Part shown: piece after piece, positions 17,533 to 26,999 of the stretch
Layout: every line of letters starts with the position of its first letter
How positions within the stretch are numbered: the first letter of the stretch is position 1
DNA from: JANQGH01 sp039177555
GTDB lineage: Bacteria; Pseudomonadota; Alphaproteobacteria; DSM-16000; Inquilinaceae
DNA: 64,000 nucleotides
NCBI GenBank assembly: GCA_039177555.1
Contig: JBCDFV010000006.1
Coordinates: 78,953-142,952 of the forward strand
Reading direction: 5' to 3'
Translations under genes and position numbers: made by a program
The notes under the pieces: model-generated
Databases searched by the model: none
Seen by the model: the letters and a program-made list of their open reading frames with translations, nothing else
What the model was told of the DNA's origin: nothing

Positions 17533-18003
17533 ATGAAACGCATTTCCCTGCTTGCTCTGGCCGCCCCCCTAGCCGCCATCGTCGGTCTGTCACCGGTCCT
17601 GACCGCCTCGGCGCAAACGAACCGATTGACGGCGGCAGGACCCGACCTCGTGCCGATTGCCAGCCGTATCGAGCATGGCGCGGTCTCCGTCCGCAACACC
17701 GGACCGGCCGCGTCCGGTCCGTCCCTGGCGCGCCTCACCTGCAGCCGCGTCGGCGGTGGCTCCTGCGCCGAAGAGGTGGCCGGCATGCGTGCCTATATCG
17801 ACCCGGCCTATCCCAACTCGGCCGTCATCCAGATCCCGGCGATCGAGCCCGGCCATGTCCACACCCATTATCTCACTTTCTGGGACGATCTGGTGTGGAA
17901 CCCCGGCACCTATAACCTCCTGCTTCAGGTCGATGCCGCGTCGGTTGTCGCGGAAACCAACGAAGGCAACAATTTCGGCGGCCACCCCTACGTGGTGCCC
18001 TGA
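17533..18003 (+). CDS. Secreted CARDB-like beta-sandwich protein
   Basis: 156 residues from the ATG at 17533, which has AAGGAG upstream. A signal peptide ('ISLLALAAPLAAIVGLSPVLTASA-QT') precedes one CARDB-type adhesion-like domain: 'GAVSVRNTGPAASGPS', 'YLTFWDDLVWNPGTYNLLLQVDA' and the diagnostic 'VVAETNEGNNFGGHPYVV' end. Such domains are beta-sandwiches that bind cells, surfaces or proteins. Two cysteines ('LTCSRVGGGSCAEE') may form a disulfide in the periplasm or outside. No operon partner is evident; a PhyH gene follows on the same strand. Confidence 0.75.
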   Translation: MKRISLLALAAPLAAIVGLSPVLTASAQTNRLTAAGPDLVPIASRIEHGAVSVRNTGPAASGPSLARLTCSRVGGGSCAEEVAGMRAYIDPAYPNSAVIQIPAIEPGHVHTHYLTFWDDLVWNPGTYNLLLQVDAASVVAETNEGNNFGGHPYVVP

Positions 18004-18075
18004 TCCGCTGAGTTGCGGAGACCATTGCCTCACTGAGGCTTGATCAGACCACGGTCGCGGGTCGAGACTGCCCTC

Positions 18076-19002
18076 ATGGCGGATTTCGACCCACCCGTGG
18101 CACTTGATCGTTCCCAACCCTTACGCTCTCTCGTCAAGCGACGACCGCTGCGCGCCTTGACACCAGCGCAGTTCGAAGAGTGGCAGACCAACGGCTATGT
18201 CGTGGTCGGCGATGCCGTACCGCCGGAAAACATAAGGCGCACCGTCGACTTCCTGTGGGCGTTCCAAGACCTCGACCCGGACGATCCCGCCGGCTGGGAC
18301 CGCCGGCAACTGCGCGACATCGAAATGTCGGAGTTGAACAACACCGGCATGGTCGAGGCCTACAACCACCAGACGCTGTGGGACAACCGCCAGAACCAGC
18401 GCGTCTACGACGCCTTCGTCGATCTCTGGGATCGAGAGGACCTGTGGGTCACCATCGACCGGGCCAATCTGAACACCCCCAATCGCGGCCTGCGTGCGTT
18501 TGACGGTTTCATCCATTGGGACTGCGACACCACCGAGGAACCGCCCGCCGTCGCCGTACAGGGTGTGCTGTCGTTGGTCGACACGGATGAAGCGGTCGGC
18601 GGCTTTCAGTGCGTGCCGGAAGTCTTTCGCGATTTCGAGGCCTGGAAGCGAACGCAGCCCGCCGGCCGCGACGGCTGGACGCCTGACCTGGGCGATTTGG
18701 AACCCACCTTCATCCCGCTGAAGGCCGGCGACCTGGTGATCTGGAACAGCCTGCTGCCCCACGGCATCCGCGCCAACCGGTCCGACCGGCCGCGCATTGC
18801 GCAGTATATCTCGATGTCGCCGGCAAAGGACGACGAGGCCGTGCGCCAAGCCCGCATCCGATCCTGGCGCGAACGCTTGGCGCCGGAAGGCATGGCCTTT
18901 CCGGGCGACCCACGGGAGTGGGAACGGACGCGGTATCCGACGGCCCGCCTCACGGAACTGGGAGAGGGCTTATTGGGGCTAAACCGATGGCCAGCGCCGT
19001 GA
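18076..19002 (+). CDS. Phytanoyl-CoA dioxygenase (PhyH) family protein
   Basis: 308 residues from the ATG at 18076 (a TTG at 18040 is less likely). PhyH proteins are Fe(II)/2-oxoglutarate oxygenases. 'FIHWDCDTT' supplies the HxD iron ligands, 'LLPHGIRANRSDRPRIAQY' supplies the distal His and the Arg that binds 2-oxoglutarate. 'GYVVVGDAVPPENIRRTVDFL' is the usual N-terminal start of the domain. The substrate is unknown; PhyH enzymes act on many small molecules. The gene stands just before the carbohydrate ABC operon and may belong to the same pathway, though a 348-base gap intervenes. Confidence 0.85.
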   Translation: MADFDPPVALDRSQPLRSLVKRRPLRALTPAQFEEWQTNGYVVVGDAVPPENIRRTVDFLWAFQDLDPDDPAGWDRRQLRDIEMSELNNTGMVEAYNHQTLWDNRQNQRVYDAFVDLWDREDLWVTIDRANLNTPNRGLRAFDGFIHWDCDTTEEPPAVAVQGVLSLVDTDEAVGGFQCVPEVFRDFEAWKRTQPAGRDGWTPDLGDLEPTFIPLKAGDLVIWNSLLPHGIRANRSDRPRIAQYISMSPAKDDEAVRQARIRSWRERLAPEGMAFPGDPREWERTRYPTARLTELGEGLLGLNRWPAP

Positions 19003-19350
19003 GCAACGAGATCAGCCATAACAAGGGTCTCGGGCTCGTCACGCGCTCAGCGGACCGCGGCGCGTATCATAAGGCCGAGATCACGGCCGAGCCGCTATCC
19101 TCGGCACGAGTTCCGATCGAACAGGTGTAGCGCAAATCAGCCCAGGCCGCAGGCAGCGGATCAGGCATCGAAGCAAATCGCGTTTCCCGGGCGCACTCAC
19201 ATCCTGGCGCTGCCGACAATACACAACAGCGGGTTTATGCGTCTCGGGCTTGCGATTACGCGCCGGCTCGCTCAACATTGCTGCCATCAACTCGATGCAA
19301 CGATCCGCCCGACACGATGAAGCGATGACGGGCTCTCAAGGGAGGAACAT
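19003..19350. other. 348-base intergenic region upstream of the sugar ABC operon
   Basis: No coding frame with family resemblance and no tRNA is seen. It must contain the promoter of the operon that starts at 19351, whose ribosome site GGGAGG is at 19340-19345. I searched for an exact LacI-type palindrome and for copies of the operator found at 62395 and found none. CGAAGCAAATCGCGTTTCC near 19168 is only a loose inverted repeat. Confidence 0.5.
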
Positions 19351-20637
19351 ATGAAATCGCGCATGTTGGCTTTTGCTTCGGTGGGCGCACTCGCGCTGGG
19401 CTTGATGACGTCGGCCGCCTCGGCCCAGACCGAGCTGCGGATGGGCTGGTACAGCGACGGCAACGAGGGCGTGGTGATGCGCGAACTGCTTGACCGGTTC
19501 GAGGCTGAAAACCCCGACATCACGGTCATACTTGACGAAGCGCCTTATGCGGCTGTCTTGGAGAACTTACCGATACAATTGGCGGCGGGCGAAGGACCGG
19601 ACATCGCGCGCGTCACCGACCTAGGCGGCCTTTCGGAGTACTATCTGGACCTGACCCCCTACATCTCCGATCCGGCCTATTGGGAGGCGAGTTTCGGCCC
19701 CTTCCTCAATTGGCTGCGCCAACCGGGCGATGACGCTTCGATCCCCGGCTTCATGACCCAGACAACCGTAACGGGTCCCTTCGTAAACCGCACATTGTTC
19801 GAACAGGCCGGGGTCGAGCTGCCTGGCGAGGGAGCGACCTGGGATGATTGGGCGGCGGCCGTGAACGAGGTGGCCGAAGCGCTGGAGATACCGATCCCGA
19901 TGGCGTGGGATCGATCGGGCCACCGTGTCTCCGGACCGGCGATATCCATGGGTGCGCAGATGTTCGACGCCGAGGGCAATCCGGCCTTGGTCGATGATGG
20001 CCTCAAAGAGATGGCCCAGCGTCTGTACGACTGGCATCAGGATGGCACGATGCCGATGGACCTGTGGGGCTCCGTCTCGGGATCGACTTATGTGGCGGCC
20101 AACGAAGAGTTTGCGAATGCCCAGGTCGTCATGTTCATGAGCGGCTCGTGGCAGATTCCGCAGTTCGCCGAAACCATTGGCGATGCCTTCGATTGGTGGG
20201 CGGTTCCCGCCCCGTGCGGGCCTGCCGCGTGTACCGGCATGCCGGGCGGTGCAGCTCTGGTCGGGCTTGCGGATACCGAGCACCCGGAAGAAGTAGGTAT
20301 GCTCATGGACTACTTGTCCAGCGAAGACGTGCTGTCGGAGTTCTATGGCCGGACGCTGTTTATCCCGGGTCACCTTGGCCTGGCCGGCGGCGGTGTCGAC
20401 TTCGATACAGACGACCCACGCGCCAGTCATGCCCTGGAGGTTTTTGCAGGAGCGCTTCCGGGCATCTCGCCGATCGCGTTCGAACTGCAGGGCTATCCGA
20501 ACAATCGCGTGATGTTCAACGCCCTGATTTCGCGGCTGGGCGAGGCCATCGTGGGTGAACTCACCCTTGATGAGGCCTATGACCGGATGGAGCAGGACAT
20601 CGAACAGCAGTTGGCGGAACAAGAGCGCGATAACTGA
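19351..20637 (+). CDS. Carbohydrate ABC transporter substrate-binding protein (family 1)
   Basis: 428 residues. The signal peptide 'RMLAFASVGALALGLMTSAASA-QT' directs it to the periplasm. The mature protein has the bilobed binding-protein pattern of MalE/UgpB relatives: 'ELLDRFEAENPDITVILDEAPY', 'QLAAGEGPDIARVTDLGGLSEY', 'ALVGLADTEHPEEVGMLMDYL'. It is the first gene of a five-gene operon with two MalF/MalG-type permeases, a 2-hydroxyacid dehydrogenase and a MalK-type ATPase. The sugar bound is not known. The convergent dehydrogenases and the nearby PhyH gene suggest an unusual sugar, polyol or sugar acid. Confidence 0.9.
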   Translation: MKSRMLAFASVGALALGLMTSAASAQTELRMGWYSDGNEGVVMRELLDRFEAENPDITVILDEAPYAAVLENLPIQLAAGEGPDIARVTDLGGLSEYYLDLTPYISDPAYWEASFGPFLNWLRQPGDDASIPGFMTQTTVTGPFVNRTLFEQAGVELPGEGATWDDWAAAVNEVAEALEIPIPMAWDRSGHRVSGPAISMGAQMFDAEGNPALVDDGLKEMAQRLYDWHQDGTMPMDLWGSVSGSTYVAANEEFANAQVVMFMSGSWQIPQFAETIGDAFDWWAVPAPCGPAACTGMPGGAALVGLADTEHPEEVGMLMDYLSSEDVLSEFYGRTLFIPGHLGLAGGGVDFDTDDPRASHALEVFAGALPGISPIAFELQGYPNNRVMFNALISRLGEAIVGELTLDEAYDRMEQDIEQQLAEQERDN

Positions 20638-20699
20638 CGCGCGGTCGGTCGGTCCCGGCCCCACCGGGTCGGGACCGCTCCGATTCAATTCGTCTCGCC

Positions 20700-21716
20700 A
20701 TGTCTGAAATACGTTCCGACGAGAAGCGATCACCGCTGGTCGCGCTGGCCGCGATGCCGATGCGCGCTGTTGGCGCGGCGATCGATCCCGTATTCAAGAC
20801 CGCCCAGCGGGTGGTCGGCATTGGCGGGATGCCGTACATCTTCCTGCTGCCGAACCTGTGCTTTTTCGGCATCTTCGTCATCATCCCTCTGTTCATCAAT
20901 TTCGCCTTTTCGCTGACGGGCGGAACCAACCTGTTCCTGTCCGACCGGGCCTATGTCGGCGGCGAGCAGTACGGCTTTCTGCTGGAATGCGAGAACCATT
21001 TCGATACCAGTTCGTGCCGGGAGGACCGGTTCTGGCGCGGCATCACGAACACGATGGTGTTCGTCGTGTTCCAGGTCACGTTCCTGGTTCTGTTCTCGCT
21101 GATCACCGCCTTGATCTTGAACCGCAAGATCAAAGGAAGAGGCTTCTTTCGGGCGGTGTTCTTCTTCCCCGTCCTGCTGTCGCCCGTGGTCGTGGCGCTG
21201 ATCTGGAAGTGGATCCTGTTGCGCGACGGTCTTCTGAACGCGCTGCTGGTCTCGATCGGGCTGGAGCGCATTCTGTTCTTCGTCGACCCGAACTGGGCCA
21301 TGTTCTGGGCCATCTTCGTGTCGATCTGGGCCCATATGGGCTTTTACACCCTGATCCTGCTGGCCGGCCTGCAGGCCATCCCGCCCGACCTTTACGAGGC
21401 GGCGGAGATGGACGGCACCAGCAAGGAACGGGTGTTCTGGCGCATCACCCTGCCCTTATTGTGGCCCAACATGCTGGTGGTGATCGTGCTGGCCCTGATC
21501 CGGGGCGTGCAGATCTTCGACGAGGTCTATGTGCTGACCGGCGGCGGCCCGGGCACGGCGACCCAGTTCATGGTGCAGTACATCTACAACACCGGCTTCA
21601 CCAACCAGGTGCAGAATTTCGGATTGGCGTCGGCCGCCTCGGTCCTGCTGGGCGTCGTACTGTTCATCCTGACCCTGACCCAGCTTTTCGTCACGAGGCG
21701 CCGGGACCGTGGCTGA
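20700..21716 (+). CDS. Carbohydrate ABC transporter permease, MalF type
   Basis: 338 residues, about six to seven membrane helices. The cytoplasmic EAA loop that docks on the ATPase is 'YEAAEMDGTSKERVFWRITLP'. The first periplasmic loop is longer than usual and contains two cysteines ('GFLLECENHFDTSSCRED'), perhaps a disulfide. It has a rather long cytoplasmic N-terminus of about 45 residues. It pairs with the next gene, which it overlaps by 8 bases, to form the membrane channel of the importer. Confidence 0.92.
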   Translation: MSEIRSDEKRSPLVALAAMPMRAVGAAIDPVFKTAQRVVGIGGMPYIFLLPNLCFFGIFVIIPLFINFAFSLTGGTNLFLSDRAYVGGEQYGFLLECENHFDTSSCREDRFWRGITNTMVFVVFQVTFLVLFSLITALILNRKIKGRGFFRAVFFFPVLLSPVVVALIWKWILLRDGLLNALLVSIGLERILFFVDPNWAMFWAIFVSIWAHMGFYTLILLAGLQAIPPDLYEAAEMDGTSKERVFWRITLPLLWPNMLVVIVLALIRGVQIFDEVYVLTGGGPGTATQFMVQYIYNTGFTNQVQNFGLASAASVLLGVVLFILTLTQLFVTRRRDRG

Positions 21717-22785
21717 CGCTGCAACGACCGAACGGCGCACCCTGTGGGGGTTCCTGACCGCAACCCGGGGCCGGGGCCGCCTGCATTGGACCGACGTCTT
21801 CACCTACCTCTATCTGTTCCTCGGCGTGGTGCTGATGTTCGGCCCGGCCGTCTGGCTGGCGCTGTCCTCATTCAAGACGCAGGCTGGCCTGCTGGAGTTC
21901 CCGCCGACCCTGCTGCCCCTGGGCCAGATCGAGGTCGAGGTCGAGGGCTATGAGGAGCCGCTATTGCTGTTCGACGTCACCATGGAGGATGGCAGCGTGC
22001 GCCAATTGGCGCAGATCCGACGCGTGGGCATCGTCGCCCAGATGGTTGACCCGGCGGAGCCTGACGTCCGCATCGACGTGCCCATCGACCAGCGCACGGC
22101 GACGCGCGAATTCCGGGTCGCGGTCGAGAATTATACCGACCCGCTCGAACGGTTTAACTTCCTGACATACCTGCAAAATTCCGTCATCGTCACGGTCGTC
22201 GCCACGCTGGTGACGTTGCTGATAAACTCCATGGCCGCCTACGCGCTCTCGATCTACGAGTTCAGGGGGCGCAATGCCGTGATGCTGCTCGTGATCGGCA
22301 CGTTGATGATCCCGATCACCGTGATTCTGGTGCCCGTCTATCTGGTGGTGACGGAGCTTGGGCTGGTCAATTCGCTTTGGGCGGTGATTCTGCCCGGCGC
22401 GGCCACACCCACCGGCGTCTTTCTATTACGACAATACATGCTGACCATTCCGAGAGACCTGATCGAGGCCGCCCGCATGGACAAGGCCAGCGAATGGCAG
22501 ATCTATTGGCGCGTCGTCATGCCGCTGGCCATGCCGGCGATCGCGGTGCTCGCCATCTTCTCGATCATGTGGCGCTGGAACGACTTCCTGTGGCCCTTGA
22601 TCGTGCTGAACCGCAGCGAGGTCTACACGCTGCAGATCGGCCTGAACGCCTTCCAGGGCGAGTTGAACGTGCAGTGGCACTATGTGCTGGCCATGACGGT
22701 TGTGACCCTGATCCCCGTGGTGGTGGTCTTCGCCTTCCTGCAGCGCTTCATCACCACCGGCATCGCTAGTTCGGGCATGAAGTAG
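21709..22785 (+). CDS. Carbohydrate ABC transporter permease, MalG type, with a periplasmic insertion
   Basis: 358 residues from a GTG start that overlaps the previous permease gene by 8 bases. The membrane domain is normal for MalG relatives: 'FLTYLQNSVIVTVVATLVTLL', and the EAA loop 'IEAARMDKASEWQIYWRVVMP'. Between the first helix ('VLMFGPAVWLALSSFKTQ') and the second there is an unusually long polar stretch of about 90 residues rich in Glu/Asp and Val ('GQIEVEVEGYEEPLLLF', 'VDPAEPDVRIDVPIDQRTA'). This looks like a small beta domain on the periplasmic side, where it could contact the binding protein. Usual MalG-type permeases are near 280 residues. Confidence 0.9.
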   Translation: MADAATTERRTLWGFLTATRGRGRLHWTDVFTYLYLFLGVVLMFGPAVWLALSSFKTQAGLLEFPPTLLPLGQIEVEVEGYEEPLLLFDVTMEDGSVRQLAQIRRVGIVAQMVDPAEPDVRIDVPIDQRTATREFRVAVENYTDPLERFNFLTYLQNSVIVTVVATLVTLLINSMAAYALSIYEFRGRNAVMLLVIGTLMIPITVILVPVYLVVTELGLVNSLWAVILPGAATPTGVFLLRQYMLTIPRDLIEAARMDKASEWQIYWRVVMPLAMPAIAVLAIFSIMWRWNDFLWPLIVLNRSEVYTLQIGLNAFQGELNVQWHYVLAMTVVTLIPVVVVFAFLQRFITTGIASSGMK

Positions 22786-22791
22786 CCTTGC

Positions 22792-23805
22792 ATGACCGCC
22801 AAACCGCTGATCTTCCTGGACCCGCACCCGCGGACGCGGGCGATGGTCTATACCGAAGACGTCGCTAAGGCGCTGGACGGTATGGGTCAGGTGGTCAGCC
22901 ATTTCGGCGCGCGCGCACCGGATGAACTGGTCGAGCGGATCCTGCCGGGGGTCGCGGTCATCATCGGCCAGACCGACCTGCCGAGCGAACGCCTGGACCG
23001 GGCGCCGAACCTGCGCGCGGTTTTAAACGTGAAGGCCAACTGGGAACCGAACATCGACTACGCCGCCGCCCAGGCACGCGGCATCCAAGTCCTGTCCGCC
23101 GCGCCCGCGATGGCGCCGGCGGTCGCCGAATTCTGCCTGGCTCAGGCGATCACGCTCGCCAGAGGGCTGCACGAGGCCGACTCTCTGTTTCGCGGCGGCA
23201 AGGAAGCCTACGGCATCGCCGGCAACGGCCGCGCCCACAGCCTGTACGGCGCCGACATCGGGCTCGTCGGCTATGGCAATCTCGGGCGGGAACTGGCCGC
23301 GCTGTTGCGGTCGTTTGGCTGCACACTGCATGCTCACGACCCATGGCTGTCCGACCGCTATCTAGAGGCGCAAGGGTTGGTGCCGGCCTCACTCGAGACG
23401 GTGTTGGCGCATAGTCAGTTCTTGTTCCTGCTGGCCGGCGTCACGACCGACAATGAAGGCTTTCTTGACCGGGCGAAGCTTTCGACGATCCGCGGCGACG
23501 CCTGTGTGATCCTCGCCAGCCGGGCGGAAATCGTCGACTTCGAGGCCCTGTTGGCTCTCGCCGCCAAGGGCCGGTTCCGCGCGGCGATCGATGTCTACCC
23601 GGAGGAACCGGTGCCGCCGGACGCTGGGTTTCGCAACACGCCAAACGTCCTATTCTCCGCCCATCTCGCGGGCGGGTTGGAGGCATCCTACCAGCGCATC
23701 CGCGACATGATGCTGGACGATGTCGGCCAGATTTTGAAGGGGCTGCCGCCGTTGTGGATGCAGCGCGCCGAACCGAGGCTCGCCGCGATGATGCGCAGCC
23801 GCTAG
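22792..23805 (+). CDS. NAD-dependent D-2-hydroxyacid dehydrogenase family protein
   Basis: 337 residues. Substrate domain, then the NAD-binding domain with the dinucleotide loop 'IGLVGYGNLGRELAALL'. The catalytic Arg ('ILASRAEIVDF'), Glu ('DVYPEEPVPPD') and His ('LFSAHLAGG') are all present, so it should be active. The family reversibly oxidises D-2-hydroxyacids, including phosphoglycerate and glyoxylate-type compounds. The gene is embedded in the sugar ABC operon (6 bases after the permease, 11 before the ATPase), so it probably processes a product of the imported compound. The exact substrate is unknown. Confidence 0.85.
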   Translation: MTAKPLIFLDPHPRTRAMVYTEDVAKALDGMGQVVSHFGARAPDELVERILPGVAVIIGQTDLPSERLDRAPNLRAVLNVKANWEPNIDYAAAQARGIQVLSAAPAMAPAVAEFCLAQAITLARGLHEADSLFRGGKEAYGIAGNGRAHSLYGADIGLVGYGNLGRELAALLRSFGCTLHAHDPWLSDRYLEAQGLVPASLETVLAHSQFLFLLAGVTTDNEGFLDRAKLSTIRGDACVILASRAEIVDFEALLALAAKGRFRAAIDVYPEEPVPPDAGFRNTPNVLFSAHLAGGLEASYQRIRDMMLDDVGQILKGLPPLWMQRAEPRLAAMMRSR

Positions 23806-23816
23806 GGGGAAGATCG

Positions 23817-24893
<1,077 letters not shown>

Positions 24894-24909
24894 GGCCTGA
24901 TCCGAGCGT

Positions 24910-25977
24910 TCAGGCCGGCTGCCAGCCGCCATAGGCCGGCTCGTCATCGCCCAGCGGCAGGTCAACTGGCGAACCCCCGCACGCCGACCGATAGATCGCC
25001 GTCACCAACTCGATCGAGCGGCGGCCGTCCTGAACCGTCACTTCGTTGCCCGGCGCGCCCCGAACGGCATCCGCTAGTGCGGAAAAGAAGCCGACAAAGC
25101 CCGGCTTGGCCGTGCTGGCGGACGCGACGATCGCGTCGACCTCGCCCTGGCGATCGGGATTGCGCGCCAGGAACCGCCAGGTATCCTCGGCCGGCGCGTA
25201 CGGCAGGCTGCCGCTCTCGGCCGTGAGGCCCGCAAAGCAGAAGCGCAGGCGCGTGGTGTTGTCGGCGGCGCCGAGCGTGATTGAACTGGTCGCCAGCGCG
25301 CCGTTTTCCATCGTGAACTGGACGGCGCCGCAATCCTCGGTCTCGATCCGGTTGACCCTTGTCGCGACGGAAGCCGAGACCCTGGCAACGGGCCCTAACA
25401 CATAACAGAGCAGATCGTGGGTATGGATGGCATGGCCCAGCACCGCGCCGCCATTCTCGCCTTCCCAGGTGCCGCGCCACGGGACGGCGTAATAGTCGGC
25501 ACCTCGGTTCCAGTGGGTTTCCAGGCTGGCGATAAAGGGCTTGCCCGCCAGACCGTTCGCGATCAGCGCCTTCAGCGCGGCCAAGCCCGGCCCACAGCGG
25601 TACTGGAACACCGGCGCCAGGAGCCGCCCCCTCGCCTGGGCCAGATCCGCGAGTTCATCAACCTCGCGCAACGATCCGACCAGCGGCTTTTCGCAGACCA
25701 CATGCTTGCCGGCCTCAAGCGCCCGTTTGGCGACCTGGAAATGCAGGGCCGGCGGCAGGCAGATATCGATCAGATCGATGCTTGGATCGTCGAGCGCTGC
25801 GTCAAGGTCGGTTTCAATCGCCGGCATCGCACCGCCGGCCGCAGCCTGTGCAGCCCGATCGGGGTCGCGGTCGCAGAGGGTCAGAACCTCGAACCGGTCG
25901 GGCAGCGCGCGATAGGCCGTCAGGTGTTGGGCGCCAATGCCCGCGCCCAGAATGGCGACCCGGATCGGGGACGTCAT
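24910..25977 (-). CDS. Gfo/Idh/MocA family oxidoreductase (third gene of the operon)
   Basis: 355 residues. N-terminal Rossmann domain with 'VAILGAGIGAQHLTAYRAL' and the acidic ribose-binding residue in 'LTLCDRDPDRA'; the family catalytic Lys lies in 'HVVCEKPLVGS'. The C-terminal alpha/beta domain carries 'GGAVLGHAIHTHDLLCYVLG', with the His region used in catalysis. These enzymes oxidise or reduce sugars, inositols and related polyols with NAD(P). It overlaps the next gene upstream by 4 bases (ATGA at 25974-25977). Three such genes in tandem next to a sugar importer point to stepwise oxidation or epimerisation of the imported compound. Confidence 0.88.
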   Translation of the reverse strand: MTSPIRVAILGAGIGAQHLTAYRALPDRFEVLTLCDRDPDRAAQAAAGGAMPAIETDLDAALDDPSIDLIDICLPPALHFQVAKRALEAGKHVVCEKPLVGSLREVDELADLAQARGRLLAPVFQYRCGPGLAALKALIANGLAGKPFIASLETHWNRGADYYAVPWRGTWEGENGGAVLGHAIHTHDLLCYVLGPVARVSASVATRVNRIETEDCGAVQFTMENGALATSSITLGAADNTTRLRFCFAGLTAESGSLPYAPAEDTWRFLARNPDRQGEVDAIVASASTAKPGFVGFFSALADAVRGAPGNEVTVQDGRRSIELVTAIYRSACGGSPVDLPLGDDEPAYGGWQPA

Positions 25978-26996
25978 TGCCCCCTTCCGCCTGCCTCGGC
26001 CAATTGCTGCGCCGTTAGGGCCAACTCCGTGACTGTGAAGGCGTGCCGTTGGGGCATCGCGGTTTCCGTCCGGTTCCTGATGTCTGCGGCCAGACGCTCG
26101 AAATACGGCAAGCCGGCGTCGGCACAGTCGAACCTTTCGCAGCGCGCGTTGTTGACCAGGATCAGATGGTCGGTGCCCGGTTCGCCGCAGACATCGACAT
26201 ACTTGCGCAGCTCAAGATAGCCCTCGGTGCCCAGGATGGTCAGCCGGCCGTCGCCCCAGGTCGGCAGCGCGTCGGGGGTGTACCAGTCGACCCGAATGTA
26301 GCCGTGACCGTTCGCGCTGCGCAGCACGATCTCGCCGAAATCCTCCAGGCCCGGGTCGCCGGGATTGGCGTGGTTGGCGACGGCGGCGTGCACGACCTCT
26401 GCATCTTCCGAGCCGGTGAAGAACAGAAACTGGTCGACCTGGTGCGAGGCGATGTCGCACAGGATGCCGCCATAGGCCTCGCGGTCGAAAAACCAGCTTG
26501 GCCGCGTGGCGCGATTCAGCCGGTGCGGCCCCAGACCGACCGTTTGCACGACCTTGCCGATGGCGCCGGCTTCGACCAGTTCGGCGGCACGGGTCACGCT
26601 CGGCACCTCGAACCGCTCGGAGAAATCGATCGACCAGATCCGGCCCGTGTCGGCGACCGACCGACGCAATTCGTCGAGCTGCGCCAGCGTCGTACAGCCG
26701 GGCTTGTCGGTCATCACGTCCTTGCCATGGGCCATGGCCTCGATCGCGCGGTCGGCACGCCGGACCGGCACGTCGGCGATCAGGATCAGATCGATGCTTG
26801 GGTCTTCGAGCAGCGTGGCACGCTCGGCAACGCGCGGCACGTCCGGGAAGCGTTTCAAAAAACCTTCCAGCGTGGTCGGCTCGCCCTCCGTCCACCAGCC
26901 GACGAACTCGCCGCCAATGGCAAGCATGTGCTCCGCCTGACCATAGATGTGGCGATGATCGAGGCCGATGGCGGCAAACCGGATTGGTGCGGACAT
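25974..26996 (-). CDS. Gfo/Idh/MocA family oxidoreductase with atypical nucleotide-binding loop (second gene)
   Basis: 340 residues. Overall Gfo/Idh/MocA layout, but the usual glycine-rich loop is replaced by 'AAIGLDHRHIYGQAEHML', and the catalytic motif is 'VMTDKPGCTT' (DKP instead of EKP). The downstream 'GGILCDIASHQVDQFLFFTG' with its His is family-typical. The changed loop resembles a known subgroup of putative dehydrogenases, so it need not be inactive, but cofactor binding may differ from its two neighbours. It is translationally coupled to the following gene and lies 3 bases from the preceding one. Confidence 0.85.
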   Translation of the reverse strand: MSAPIRFAAIGLDHRHIYGQAEHMLAIGGEFVGWWTEGEPTTLEGFLKRFPDVPRVAERATLLEDPSIDLILIADVPVRRADRAIEAMAHGKDVMTDKPGCTTLAQLDELRRSVADTGRIWSIDFSERFEVPSVTRAAELVEAGAIGKVVQTVGLGPHRLNRATRPSWFFDREAYGGILCDIASHQVDQFLFFTGSEDAEVVHAAVANHANPGDPGLEDFGEIVLRSANGHGYIRVDWYTPDALPTWGDGRLTILGTEGYLELRKYVDVCGEPGTDHLILVNNARCERFDCADAGLPYFERLAADIRNRTETAMPQRHAFTVTELALTAQQLAEAGGRGQ

Positions 26997-26999
26997 GGC

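Noticed and set aside
19003..19350. LacI-type operator ahead of the first sugar ABC operon
   Set aside because: No perfect palindrome with a central CG and no copy of TGTCATCGATGACA occurs here.
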